Shown piece by piece: positions 28,611 through 40,546 of a stretch of 64,000 nt of DNA. The notes below the pieces were generated by a model. The model saw only the letters and a list, made by a program, of their open reading frames with translations. It made no database searches and was not told the DNA's origin. The first letter of the stretch is position 1; each line of letters opens with the position of its first letter. The position numbers were made by a program, and so were the translations under genes. The stretch spans positions 13,185,202 through 13,249,201 of the forward strand of contig OZ024867.1 of the NCBI GenBank assembly GCA_964017155.1. The letters run 5' to 3'. The stretch is from Oasisia sp. SBJ-2009 (lineage: Eukaryota; Annelida; Polychaeta; Sabellida; Siboglinidae).

Positions 28611-28790
28611 TAGACGTTGCACGCCGACTTCATCAGTACTAATGACGAATTACGTCATCGTACACGTGGGGTAGCTCGTAATTGCCTAAATCCCTGTTCA
28701 GTTTTGTCTTTGTCTTTCTGAACCAGATGGCTTCCTTTACTTGCCGGAGAATCTTCTTTGGCTGTTTATCAAGGTGTACCAGATAACATG
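28611..28790 (-). mobile_element. Penelope-like C-terminal fragment, inverted copy
   Basis: On the minus strand this encodes KKILRQVKEAIWFRKTKTK and NRDLGNYELPHVYDDVI followed by a stop. The plus-strand fragment at 28780-29119 encodes the same C-terminus with EAIWIRKTKTSMNRDEGNY. The two copies point away from each other, share a centre near 28785, and both extend past the stop codon into matching 3' untranslated sequence (AAGTCGGnGTGnAACGTC). Confidence 0.75.
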
Positions 28791-29119
28791 CAAGAACTGT
28801 GGTGCCAAGTATATTGGAGACAACTAAAAACACGATTGGACAAACACAGGACGGACGTAGACAACTTGAGCTATGATAAATACACAAGGGAGATAAAAGA
28901 TTAATGTCTAACTTTAACAAATCCCCCATCACAGATCATGCAACGACTGAAAATCACATAATAGACTGGGAGGGAGCGAACATTATTGATAAAGAGCCAA
29001 ACAAAAGAACACGGCAAGTCAAGGAAGCCATCTGGATCAGAAAGACAAAGACATCCATGAACAGAGATGAGGGCAATTACGAGCTACCCCACGTGTACGA
29101 TGACGTAATACTTAATTAA
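28780..29119 (+). mobile_element. Penelope-like GIY-YIG C-terminal fragment
   Basis: Reads VYQITCKNCGAKYIG, a CxxC...YIG start of the GIY-YIG endonuclease found at the C-terminus of Penelope-like retroelements. A stop and frame change follow, then SPITDHATTENHIIDWEGA and EAIWIRKTKTSMNRDEG, ending in HVYDDVILN and a stop at 29117-29119. Only about 110 codons of the 3' end remain. The reverse transcriptase is absent. Confidence 0.72.
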
Positions 29120-29686
29120 TATTGAATAAGTCGGAGTGTAACGTCAGACGAAAGCCTCTACAAGTAAAATGAAAGGTCTTGTTTTCGGATATGAAAAATG
29201 AAAACGTTTGATTGGAAGTTGAGACGGTATGTGTTTGATTGAACAGGTCTGCCAAGGAAGAAAACTGTAAAAGCGCTATTAGCAATTCCTGAAGACAGGG
29301 TACTGCGCTACATAAGAACTTACCTTTTACTTGTTTATGTCTCAGAACCAGTTTTTGTGTAATTCTATGTTTTTGGTATTTCTGTGTATTCGCTTTTGAT
29401 GTTAGTTGACTGTAATTTTAAAGAAACGGAGGCCGTGTCGTTGTCATTGTTTAAATGTAGACAACACAATTACATATTCTGGGCAACGGATCTCTGAGGG
29501 TGAAGAAGACACTTTTGTATAACACGGCAGAGTAAGTAAAGCAGAAAACAAAACAGAAAGCCAATCACAACCAACGCATGTGCTACGCCTACATCTGACT
29601 GATGTGTGTTTGTTTGTGTGTGAGTGAGTGAATAAGTGAGTGAGTGGGTTAGTGAATGAGAGTGATCGAGTAAGCGATAGACTTAC

Positions 29687-29690
<4 letters not shown>
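29120..29690. other. No gene recognised
   Basis: The first part is probably the 3' untranslated tail of the Penelope-like fragment. The rest includes a GTGAGTGAGT-type simple run near 29620-29660. Confidence 0.5.

Positions 29691-29772
<82 letters not shown>
29691..29772. repeat. (TA)n microsatellite
   Basis: Uninterrupted TA dinucleotides. Confidence 0.97.
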
Positions 29773-29776
<4 letters not shown>

Positions 29777-29875
29777 AACTGATTAAAGCAATGATTAATT
29801 CTTCAAATTAAATCACGAGAGCGTTTCCGACTACCATTATGAACACATTACATGTACCTCATGACACACTCACAT

Positions 29876-29881
29876 ACACAC

Positions 29882-29932
<51 letters not shown>

Positions 29933-29976
29933 GGTACACACAGGTACACAGTGCCACACAATGGCACACAGTGGCA

Positions 29977-30046
<70 letters not shown>

Positions 30047-30092
30047 GGTACACACAGGTACACAGTGCCACACAATGGCACACAGTGGCACA

Positions 30093-30137
<45 letters not shown>
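29876..30137. repeat. (CA)n array with two copies of a 52-base spacer
   Basis: Three CA tracts are separated by two near-identical spacers at about 29930-29982 and 30044-30096, each beginning GTGGTACACACAGGTACACA and continuing with GTGCCACACAATGGCACACA. The spacer and its neighbouring CA tract have duplicated as one unit of about 114 bases. Confidence 0.9.
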
Positions 30138-30140
<3 letters not shown>

Positions 30141-30334
30141 TTGGTGTGTGGGAGTATATATGTATATTAAGCTTAATGTATATATATATTTTGATCAAGT
30201 GAACATCATGTATATTACGAGAGTAAATATCGTGTTGGGTAAGACTGAACCGTGGCAACATACAGGTATAGTGACTTTATTCTTCAATTACAGAAAAACA
30301 AATGATTGACTATGTCAATAACAAAGTGCATGGG

Positions 30335-30731
30335 CTAATTCAAATAAGTTGCTAAAGGAACATGTGTTGGCATTCCAGATGTATCATCATCTGTGATGCC
30401 TGCACCACTGCCAGAACCTCCACCACAGCCTGAGCCAGGTGCCAGCTGGTTTATGCAAGTGGAGTCACTAGAGCAGGTAACTGCTACTTTGACAGCTACG
30501 TCGACACAGTGGGCATCTGTGTATGCCCGTTCCTGTTGATTATGTAGGTTGATGATAGGCGTGACCATATACCCGCTGTCCCCAAGAAACACACCAATCA
30601 ATGGTTTTCGTGGCGACTCGAATGCTGCAAACACCTGCGATTCCCTCAGGATTCTGGAATCTTGCACTGAATCTGGCCACTTCGCAAATGGCAATGCAGT
30701 TCATAATCCTCATGTCAGCATCACATATCAA
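30335..30731 (-). pseudogene. Harbinger-type (HARBI1-like) nuclease, C-terminal exon
   Basis: Begins after a usable acceptor (ATGTTGTAG, phase 0) with ICDADMRIMN. After a frame change it continues with DSRILRESQVFAAFE, GVFLGDSGYMVTP and YTDAHC. This is the D-x-x-x-x-x-H/Q-D-S-R-I and GDSGY order of HARBI1 nucleases. After HC the expected Arg-rich helix with the third catalytic acidic residue is not present; the frame runs into unrelated Gly/Ser-rich sequence. It pairs in phase with the N-terminal exon at 36120-36615. Frameshift and missing Glu make it inactive. Confidence 0.7.
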
Positions 30732-31593
30732 CTACAACATAGACAGATGACACTCATTTAATGTTCATTTTTTATACCTGAGTCAATGTATGTTTAATAA
30801 TTTATATTATATAGTTATTACTAGTTTGTGCATGAAACAACACTGTGTCTTACATTTAATTTAGAAGTGTTATTAGCACAGGAGTGAAATAACATTATTT
30901 CTTAGTTATTCGGTGTTGAATTCGTAACTGATATATTTCAAACAAACAACATTAAACAGCACTTTATTGTTAAGTTTAATGACAGTAAAATAATACCTGG
31001 ACGTGTTTTTGTATTGAAACACATTTATGGCATTAAACATGCAAACCCCAACAAGTATCCCACGTCATTCCCTTGATCAGTCATAATAAAAACAGCCTTT
31101 TCATTCAAGTAATACACCCCTAGCATGCAGGCATCTCTGTATATTACCCTGTCCTTAAAGTGTAGCCATGTATTATCAGCTGCAAGGGGCACTTGAACAA
31201 ACAAAGTAGAAGGGCCAAAGTCTCAAAAAATGTACAATTGACTAAAATCACTTCTTTTCTCTCTCACATCGTCAATTATTAAGTCAGTCTAATGAAATTT
31301 TCATCATACATTGACACGGCTAAGTGCTTTCAGGACATATGAAATTCGACAGCATAGTTAATTTGTAAAATGGCAAAATTAATTGGCGGTAAAATGCCAA
31401 AAATGGCCAAAATTACCCTTCCAATTGAAGTTTCCAAAGTTTGACGCAGTGCCATACGAAAACGGTGTTTTATTTATTCCTCTGCGTTCACTCGACAAAT
31501 GCTATGCATATTGGGAATATACAGTAGAAAACTTAGGTTTAAAACTTGAGGAATAAAAAATGTACACATCAATTTCTACAGTGACCAGTTTTT

Positions 31594-33483
31594 GCATGTC
31601 CAGCGTCATCGGTTTATAGGGATCAATTACATAAATGTACTATTATCTCTGTATGATACCTATACGTGTATGCTTTAGATACATCTAAATTAAAGTATAC
31701 GCAAAAGAAAATATAGGTTTATACCTAATTGTAACGAAAATACTGCACGTTTATATTTTAAAATATGATGTTGCGTTTTAGCTGTGTGTCCAGCGTCATA
31801 TATAGAAATGGCTGCCTTCCAAAAAATAAGAAACATACGTCGTTTGTATTTTTACATATTAACCAGCAACCACACTGCTATATCACCATCAATGGCAATA
31901 GCAATATTCACAATATTTCTTGCTTAAATGAGGACAAAACCGACACTGGAGCGTGTCCAGCGTAATTGCGTATCCAGCGTCATATGTCGGATTACTAAAA
32001 AGTACTGCTGAGGGCACAATCTGTCTTGATATATAGGAACTACTATGATCATTGCATCCTTGGCGGCTGTCTCCATGTTGATGGGTACTTTTTTGTTCTC
32101 TACAATAACTATTTGATAAGTTGTGGCTGTATGTGTACTTTTTCTTATAAAATGATATCATACGAATGAAGGTAATATTGTAACTTAATAAACGTAGCTC
32201 CATTTAACGTTAGTATATGTAACAGCTATGTTCTGACAAACCAATGAACAATAATACGATAGATTGCTATGTGGGAATACTGATATATGACCATCGTAAT
32301 GTCTAAGCCAACTGATGACGCTGGACACGCAAATTTAACCAAGCGTACATTAGCCAGATGTAGATGATACTGACGTGCTACATTTTAGGCTAGATGTGTC
32401 AAGTGCATATTGGTCTTCATATAAAAAGAATGCATTCCAATTACAAACACGGTGAGCACACTGTTATACACAAAACGTAATAATTGTGGATATCTGCTGA
32501 GCAAAGGTAAAAAATAGACATAAATAAGAATAATTTCCATTTAAGTAAGACTAATCAATATACCTTTCACATGCCACGCAGATTACAAAACAGTATATTT
32601 ATATATTGCGTTTTGTAAATTTAGCAAGTAATTTTAAGAATAATGGCCAAAGAGCATGATCTCTAATGGCGGAAAACCTTCTGCAACGCATAAGGCTACA
32701 GTTACCGTTACCTCACATGATCTGCCCACCTCGTGGGATTATTTTCGAAAGCAAATAAACATTTCCCAAACCAAACACAGGTTGACTGATATTGCATTCT
32801 ACATTTTTAGAATACTCCGTCCACCAAAGTGGCATAATCATGGCAAGCAATGACACGCGAATGTACTGGGCTAAAATCGCGCACCGTTATCGTGCAATAC
32901 AAAAAGCCTTTCGTTTTTGGCCCGTCGTGCTGCTCAGAAACGGGCTCATTATATCTGCACAAGAGACCTTTCAGACCGAAAGCTAAAAGCTCAACGAGCG
33001 CGCAAAGCTATAAATGTAAGTCACATATTTGTCTTGAGTTCCATTCATCCTCAAACAATTGTATATATATCTTACTAAATATTACATGTACGTATTTCCA
33101 TGTATACATAAATAATTAGTAATGCGCAAAATGTAAATGCCTTCATATAGAGCAAGTATATCGCAAAAAGATGAATGCCATGCAAGTAGCCGATGCGTTG
33201 GTTATCGCAGAATCTGCATTGGCAACCCCCGAAGGTGGAAGTGAGGAGGTCGAAGAGACTCAAACCATCTCTTCCATCTACCACAAGTGAAGTGCCTACG
33301 TCTTCGCAGAGTTTGGCTGACTAAGAATACGTACATCATTGGGCAATGTGCGTTGTTTTCAAACTCGTTAACCATTATACCATATGTAATATGATACAAG
33401 CTTTGCATGATATCTATATTTTTCCTTCGCAAAATATGTAACATACAGCTAAGCAACGATTCGCATACGAGCATAATAATAAC

Positions 33484-33556
<73 letters not shown>

Positions 33557-35009
33557 TTATTAGGTCACAGTAGAAGGTTGCTATCTTTTACAAACTATCT
33601 GCATGCTATGTTTGGACGCAACTTTCCAATGGCTTCTACCGCCCGCACGGTCATATACAATATTATACTTATTTATTTTACACATTAATACTAACATATA
33701 TTTGTTAACGTTAATTTCAAGAGACAAGTACATTTGCGGTGTAATATTAATATATTGTGTTATAAGAACATAACAATGTGTCATTTTCTCTAAATACAAC
33801 CTCAAACTGTGTGGTTGTTTATTTGTTTCAGAAAAACCCTGGTGGTGCAGATGAAGTTTCCTAAGCTGCATTCATCAGCAGCACAATAATTAGCAGCTGA
33901 TGTAACAGCTGAACGTCGTGCTGCTGGAAAATGTCCCAAGGAGAAGAGGTCATCTGCCCAAAAGAAGCTAATTGCCTTGAAGATAAATACAAAGGGGCTG
34001 CAAAGACGTGCATGGGTTTTGGAGAAACATTTAAGCCACACTACCCGAAATGAAAAAAGACAATTCAGGACAAGCAAAAGCTGGTATGACCAACGTTAAC
34101 ATGATTTTGTCAACGCCGGTGCGACGTGCTGACATAATAATGAAGAAAGACGGATTGAATCCTTCGCGAAACAAAGAAGTGACAAAGGTTATCGCTGTCC
34201 ATGAATCAATGGTAATTGAATTGCAAGAAATGTATGTCAGTCAGTAAAAGACGGTCACTCTTCACTGGACGTCACCTAAAGAGAATTCGGGCAGGAAGCA
34301 TGGTCGCGAGGAGGTTGCATCTAGACCGACGATATATTCCCCACAAATAATGTGTACATTCAATGAGTATAATAAATAACTGTATTAATGTTGTACCTAA
34401 TGCGTTGTCTTTCTAGTTGTTAATCAAAATACACAAAGAGATGCTACGTCCACAATTGTGAATTAATGTATGTCACTACGAAGTATAAAAAAATCAATAA
34501 AATTGATTTTTTAATCAATCAAAACATTATTGTCCATGTAGGTGCATATTTAAAACCGAATGAGTACTTGATTTGTAATTTATGACGAAGGATAACGATT
34601 GTGTTCAATTAAAGTAACATTGCGTGTCCAGCGTCATAAGCACATACCAACTTTGTAGGCCATCGTTTACCTACTGTCGATTGCCGGACGCCTGTGACAG
34701 TTAGCATTGATAAAGATAAATGATCGTGGTTGCTGGTTGTGCACAAACAATCATTCCATATGCTTTTCTAAGATAACTGCACTAATTGAAAATACGCCGT
34801 TCTAAGAAACAACAGTGTGCAAATACTATCACCATAGTAATAACAACGATAAACAATGTTTCCAAGTCAAATTGAATCGTATAACTCTTGATATTTATTA
34901 AACGGTATGTACTCTAAATAACCCCAGCATTTGTTTTTCAGTTTTTGTTTAACTAACTACTTAAATTGTACGCACTGTTGTAATTTTCCGTTAATGACGC
35001 TGGACACGC
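31594..35009. repeat. Seven copies of GCGTGTCCAGCGTCAT
   Basis: Plus-orientation copies at 31594 (GCATG variant), 31784 (TG-start variant), 31951 (ends GTAAT), 31968 (GCGTATCC variant) and 34622 (exact). Minus-orientation copies at 32315 (exact) and 34994 (exact). All are within the arms of the 31212-35194 element. None occurs in its 2.3-kb middle, and I noticed none elsewhere in the window. Iterated subterminal words in both orientations are the usual form of transposase-binding sites. Confidence 0.8.
33488..33552. repeat. (TA)n microsatellite
   Basis: TA tract inside the 31212-35194 element. Confidence 0.96.
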
Positions 35010-35234
35010 GATGAAAATCACGTCTGATTTCTAGTGACTGTCATAACAAAAGTAACACGTATTTCAATGAAAAGTTTATGTGACATATGCCTCAATATGT
35101 GTACTAAGAGAAAATATGATTTAATTGGTCAGAATAAAACATTTATTTTTCGACCTGCTGAAACGTGATTGTACATTTTGTGGGACTTTGGCCCAGAAGC
35201 TGGTGGCTGGGGGCAGATGGCTGGAGTTACTAAC

Positions 35235-36119
35235 TGCAATTTTGCATATGCAAACAAGGCGGCTACTTTAATCAGACAAAACATCAGTGACTGGCACAAG
35301 AGGCACAATTAACTGTTTCACAATGAACAGTGTATAGGTGTTTCACATAAATGAATAATAATTATTATTGATTACTGAAAACCTCAGTGTGAATGCAAAC
35401 AAATCCAAGTACTCTGTATATGTGGTCAAATCAATACATCATCATATTTTTTGTCGCTATTACATCATATATTCCTATAGCTACAGTTGTGTAGCTGTCA
35501 AATTTCAACAATGTAAGCAAGTAATGATGTTTAAAACATTCCTACCTCCCCTCAGAACATACAGAGCAAATATGTGTTAGCAGTTTTATTAACAACAAAA
35601 CCAAGATGTTTTGCTAATTGCATACTGCTCACAGGTGACAACTAGACAATATACCCTGCTTTCATTGGTATGACCTATATTGATACTGGAAAATGTGGTC
35701 AATTTTCAAATGATCTAGCGACATTTTTGACTGAAGATTAGCGAATGAAATCTAACTATTCATTTAATAATATCTGTACCCAAATAAAAGTACTTAAAAT
35801 ATTATTTGAAAACAATCGAATAATTTAGGGAAGTATTTAAATACAAATGTATACAACCAATTCATTTTAATTAGTGTCAGATACAATTACAAATAGTTAG
35901 TAAATTTATTTATACTTCAATTATGAAGTTTTATTTAAATCTATGTTTGATCACGTATTCATATACTTTTACAATGGTTGCTTTGACACACACACTAAGA
36001 TTCATTTAAGTACTTCAAGAAGTAGTGCAGTAAATACGTTATTACCTAGTATGTTATAATAGAGTCACATTGCATAACGGTTTTGGGAAATTTAAACTAT
36101 TTGATAAATCACACGTTAC
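35235..36119. other. No gene recognised
   Basis: Intron of the Harbinger-type pseudogene. The segment around 35780-35900 has TATTTAAATACAAATGTAT-like words reminiscent of the hAT-like MITE at 2875 but no clear ends. Confidence 0.45.
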
Positions 36120-36615
36120 CTGGACGTTAGTCGAGTGGAAATTCTTCCTGTTGACATATTTGAGCTCGTGCGGACGTGGGTCCCGTTGATGCATGCCACC
36201 ACGGTGGGGAATCCTGCTAGCCGGAGGAACGTCGCCTTCAACCGGTCGGCTTGTTGTTGTGTCGCAGCTGTGCCCACTCATCCGAACGCTCAAAGCGTTG
36301 GTCACACAGTGGATGGTTCGGGATGCGGTTGACTGATCGATGCCGATGGTCTCAGCCACCAAGTTCTAGAAACAAGCTCGCATACATCCGCAATGCCACT
36401 ATAACTTGCAGAGTATCCGGCAAGGGACCTTGTCGCATGTTAGAGTACTCTGAGTCGTACCGCAGTTCACCCACGATTGTAAGAATATCGTGACGGCGAA
36501 ATCTAAACTTGTCGTATAACTCCACGTCGTCGACAATATCCAGTGGATTCTTCCTAACCCGCAACACCCGAATTCGCCTCAAATTCCTACTGTGTTGACG
36601 TCTCCAAACTACCAC
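36120..36615 (-). pseudogene. Harbinger-type (HARBI1-like) nuclease, N-terminal exon
   Basis: Reads NPLDIVDDVELYDKFRFRRH, DILTIVGELRYD, GPLPDTLQVIVALRMYAS, then after a frame change IDQSTASRTIHCVTNAL, which is the helix-turn-helix region typical of HARBI1. It continues with GFPTVVACINGTHVR in one frame and KYVNRKNFHSTNVQ in another. The first catalytic Asp of the usual C-x-D-G-T-H word is Asn here. It ends at a phase-0 donor (CCAG before GTAACG) that fits the acceptor at 30731. At least two frameshifts. The two exons are 5.4 kb apart because the intron received the 16-base-motif element and an unknown exon. Confidence 0.72.
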
Positions 36616-36812
36616 GGCAGCCAGTTTTCACCACCGCCTAAGAGTTACACCTCCTAGCTAGCGAGCCTAGAGATAGGCGGTCGCAGTGCGGGCAACAACT
36701 CGAAGCCTAAAATCGAGCCTATGCGGTGCGGTGCTATGCATACACGAGTAGTGAACTTGCGATCTCGCAACCGAGTTATATCCAGTTTCACGAGTTAGTC
36801 TCTACTACCACT

Positions 36813-37039
<227 letters not shown>

Positions 37040-37141
37040 TACTACTGGATTAGTACGTGTAATGTGTAAAGGCGCTTTGAGCAGTCCTATGGACTGGATA
37101 CTGCGCTATATAAAAACTTACCTTTACTTTTTTTACTACAA

Positions 37142-37562
37142 CATATACTACTCCTACTACTACAACTACAACTACAGCAACTTATGTTACTACTACTACA
37201 AAATAATAATGTTACAACTACCTACTATTACTACAACTACAACTACAACTACAACTACAACTACAACTACAACTACAACTACAACTACAACTACAACTAC
37301 AACTACAACTACAACTACAACTACAACTACAACTACAACTACAACTACAACTACAACTACAACTACAACTACAACTACAACTACAACTACAACTACAACT
37401 ACAACTACAACTACAACTACAACTACAACTACAACTACAACTACAACTACAACTACAACTACAACTATAACTACAACTACTACTACAATTACTACACTAC
37501 AACTGCTACTGCTGCTGCTGCTACTGCTACTGCTACTGCTACTGCTACTGCTACTGCTACTG

Positions 37563-37626
<64 letters not shown>
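37142..37626. repeat. (ACAACT)n, (GCTACT)n and (ACT)n compound tract
   Basis: About 250 bases of the hexamer ACAACT, then ACTGCT hexamers, then ACT. Together with the GCC/ACC tract it forms an 0.8-kb trinucleotide-derived region ending about 180 bases from the lectin exon donor at 37809. Confidence 0.96.
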
Positions 37627-37808
37627 AACAACATAACATATTTTGAGCTTATCACATATTATCCACAACATTATGCTGATCCTAACCTCGCACATCCCTA
37701 TTATTTCATGTTACGTGATCTCACGTGTTAGTCTCATAATATGTGTTTCGGATACGTTCGTGACAGCAGGAAAGACTTCTGAGAAAACAAAACTGTCTGA
37801 CAACTTAC

Positions 37809-38027
37809 CACAGCAATCAGCGCGATTTACTATTTTAACGGACTGGAACAGAATCTGGAATTCGAGCGTCAATCTCCACCACGGATAATATCGTGCAATA
37901 GTTTGAGAACAACTTCCGTGCGAATAGATACCATCGGGATTTCCATCTATGGCGTTTCGAGCGTAACCTTTTGACTTGATTGCTGCTGATGTAGCATACC
38001 CTCGTCTTGCGAAGTTAGTTCCCTTCT
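37809..38027 (-). CDS. FTP (F-type lectin) domain, N-terminal half, exon
   Basis: A 219-bp phase 1-1 exon with acceptor TTGTTGACAG and consensus donor GTAAGT. It encodes GTNFARRGYATSAA, NAIDGNPDGIYSHGSC, YPWWRLTL and VNRADCC. It is the most 5' lectin exon found and begins FTP domain 1. Its partner is 28301-28507. At the usual fucose-contacting His position it has Ile. Upstream, the transcript would cross the Gypsy/L2 nest to a possible signal-peptide exon at 49337-49403. Confidence 0.86.
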
Positions 38028-38039
38028 CTGTCAACAACA

Positions 38040-38930
38040 ACATGAAAATACGCATGCATTTGCTAGTGTATGTATGTTACTGACTGTTACACACGTAGCT
38101 TGCAGGAGTTTATGCGTGCGAATTACCGCGCGTGTGGTGCCGTACGTGTGAATGTGAACGTAAGTGCATTTACCCGTGTGCAAGGATGCCCTGTTGTGTG
38201 GGTGCGAGACATGGTCCACGAACTCTGATTGTGACATGAGGATGTGGAGCTAGATGTATGGCACATTATTCAATGACATGCTTAGTTGGCGAATCGAATA
38301 AATGGGTTGAGGTGATAAGGATATACGGAGTGAATAGAGAACGTGGAGTGTATACAATTCAAACAATCAATTAAGCAATAAATGAAACGATCAATCATTC
38401 AATACATCAATCAATCAATCAATTGTTATTTCGTGTAAAGAATTTCGTGTAATATGCAGCATGTCCGTAGTAATTTTTTTTAATTATTATTACAGTGTGT
38501 ATATTACAATAATCCATTTCCTTTTATTTCTTACATAAACAGCCTACATGTAATATGCGTCATGTCCATAGTGAAAAGTAAAAATAAATAAAATGTTGAC
38601 TACAGTATGTACGTTAGTCCTCTTCCTGCGTAAGCCAGGTGTGTTTTAAACATGACTGTGCATAAAACAATCAATACTATAGTAGTCCTACGCAGGTATT
38701 CTGCACATTACAGTGTACACACATTTTTAAATGTGGTACTACAGAAGTCCGTGCCAGAACTAAAACAATGTTTGTGCTAGCAGTACACCTCATAAGTAAG
38801 CTGCGCATAGGCAACAGTTTTGATCCATAAAATCGAAAGTTCTCCTTTCGTAGGACGAACATAACGTCAGTGGGTCAAGACACTAATGTCGTGTAGAAAA
38901 AAGTCAGAGTTTTGCATACTCGTAATCGTT
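38040..38930. other. No gene recognised
   Basis: Intron or upstream sequence of the lectin gene, with no recognisable domain. Confidence 0.5.
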
Positions 38931-38989
38931 AACTATTTTGGCGACTTATTTGGCTGTTGGCCGGTGTACAACTGGATATTTGCATTAAC

Positions 38990-39160
38990 GTGCGCTTCAA
39001 TTAACGTCGATTGATCTGACGGCGACAGGTGTGCTAGAACGATTCCGGAACGGATGTTAAAAATAATCTGCAGCTGGCGGTATGCTTCACACGAGACTTC
39101 TACTTCACACATAGTTAAATATTGATATTGTATAACATGTCCGTCATTATGAAAGCATAA
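38990..39160 (-). pseudogene. Possible remnant of an FTP C-half
   Basis: The minus-strand frame contains YLTMCEVEVS, which resembles the LTLCEV(x)VFG end of the FTP C-half exons at 10667, 20892 and 28301. A short Cys-containing stretch (ALCFHNDGHVIQ) precedes it at about the right distance. No acceptor, GxRLR start or phase-1 donor is found, and the frame continues into unrelated sequence. If real it would be a broken leftover of another FTP unit 5' of domain 1. Confidence 0.25.
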
Positions 39161-39480
39161 TGCCTGCATTAATGCAAATGTACAGTACAAATGGCGCGGT
39201 CCCGGTTATTTTGTTTTGCATTGATCACGTGTCCTTGGCCTTGACTTGGTCGAACCACCTACAGCTCAGACAAAAAGTTACGCGGCTACACGGTAAAACT
39301 TCATTTTTGCAGATACCGATAACGGATTTATTACGAATGAACAGCTTATATCTCACTGACCCTCTATCTCAATGGCAACCTTATCCACTGTATCCATCTG
39401 AGATTATGTAGAAATGCCTTGCCGCGAACCGATCACATGGTCTTACAAAACATAGTCATTTTATTTATTTTTGCGCGATA

Positions 39481-39914
39481 TGTTAGGAGGGTAATATATT
39501 GTACATTGTATCGTATTCGGCCGTGCAATCAAGGTTGGTGTGTCACTTGGTGAATTTAGGTGTGTGTTTATTAATCAAAATAATGAATTTGATTGAATTG
39601 AATTTTATTTTATACACATTTGATAGTGTCAGTGAAACCAGCGAGAGGTCATTGCATTATAAATACTGTACGTAATGTTATTGTCGTAGTCAGCAGCGCC
39701 ACACAGCGGATCAATAGCGTCATCCCGCCTACCGGTCACGCCGCAACCAACTAAACGTGACCGCGACATAAAAGGCGCTGCACCCGGACACACAAGCGCT
39801 TACCCCTGAACGATCGCACGAACGCACACCGTCCGCAAGACATCGACACAACGACAGCCATCGCCGTAGCCCGTACAACGTAAGTGAATACTTGTATATG
39901 GTGCACGGCGACAT
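39481..39914 (+). mobile_element. Inferred 5' LTR of a Ty3/Gypsy element
   Basis: Placed by what follows: a primer-binding site at 39915 and gag from 40547. The region starts TGTTAGG, contains a TATA-like CATAAAAGG at 39767, and ends with ACA just before the primer site. No 3' LTR is seen to compare, so the left border is a guess. Confidence 0.4.
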
Positions 39915-39928
39915 TGGTGTCAGAAGTG
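39915..39928 (+). promoter_or_regulatory. Primer-binding site, tRNA-Leu type
   Basis: TGGTGTCAGAAGTG is complementary to the 3' end of animal tRNA-Leu ending in ...TGACACCA. It lies where a Gypsy element needs it, directly after the LTR. Confidence 0.65.
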
Positions 39929-40546
39929 TTAAAAAAGATGCCACGGAACTCGTGAGGAATTGTGCGAATTTGAAAATTCGGCAATTAAGCCACTAACTGT
40001 CATTTAGTGAACTTAGTGTGCAACCGTTTCTATGGTATCCGGAGTTTTTCTGTGAAGTAGAAACGCGTAATTCCCTAACCGACCCTTGCTACGTCCATGG
40101 AGTTTCAACATTCAAATCGTCTGTATAAAACTTCAACATTTTGGACACGCCTATACCAAAACTATTCGAATATTCTTGCTAATAAGACGATTGTTAACTA
40201 TCATAAAGCAGACTGTTATACCATACGCTCGTTCAACTATTATAGAAGTAAGTAAATTCCCGAAAGGTGCCACACCCAACCACGCCCATTGCCGAATGTG
40301 GTCGACGATGCCAACGGCGGATGTTGCGACATAGAATAAGACAACAGGACACATAGGGCATACTTACAGGTTTACAATATAGGCTAGTCTAACCAAGTCA
40401 AGTTACCACCTATAAACAGTGCGCGAATATCTCTCTTGTCAATTATTGATATGATTTCAAGTATCATTGTGTTTTGGTATGCACGTTTGACAATAACCTA
40501 CTTTATGTATACACAACCAATCTAGTAGTTTGTCACTTATCCCTCA

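Larger units (their letters stand above)
31212..35194. mobile_element. 3.98-kb TIR element with AGAA duplication
   Basis: The left end GGGCCAAAGTCTCAAAAAAT and right end, inverted, GGGCCAAAGTCCCACAAAAT match and continue with GTACAAT. A 4-base direct repeat AGAA flanks it (31208-31211 and 35195-35198). The interior holds broken frames on the plus strand near 33840-34250 with a basic composition, including STPVRRADIIMKKDGLNPSR, which may be a transposase remnant. Seven copies of a 16-base motif lie in the two arms. A 4-base duplication is reported for Sola1 and some Academ-like elements, but I cannot assign a superfamily from what is readable. Confidence 0.72.
31025..35233 (-). pseudogene. 73-codon exon interrupted by a transposon, unrecognised
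   Basis: On the minus strand, 35233-35195 follows a good acceptor (AAATTGCAG) and reads VTPAICPQPPAS. The 31212-35194 element then intervenes. From 31207 to 31028 the same frame continues TLFVQVPLAADNTWLHFKD, then VIYRDACMLGVYYL and FIMTDQGNDVGYLLGF, to a TAA at 31027-31025. Counting the 4-base duplication TTCT once, the frame is continuous across the insertion. I do not recognise the protein. It lies inside the intron of the Harbinger-type pseudogene, same strand. It might be the last exon of an unknown gene or part of another mobile element. Confidence 0.45.

Noticed and set aside
28639..28932. 97-codon minus-strand frame as a gene
   Set aside because: Only its last 40 or so codons are meaningful, as an inverted Penelope-like C-terminus; the rest is antisense of the neighbouring copy.
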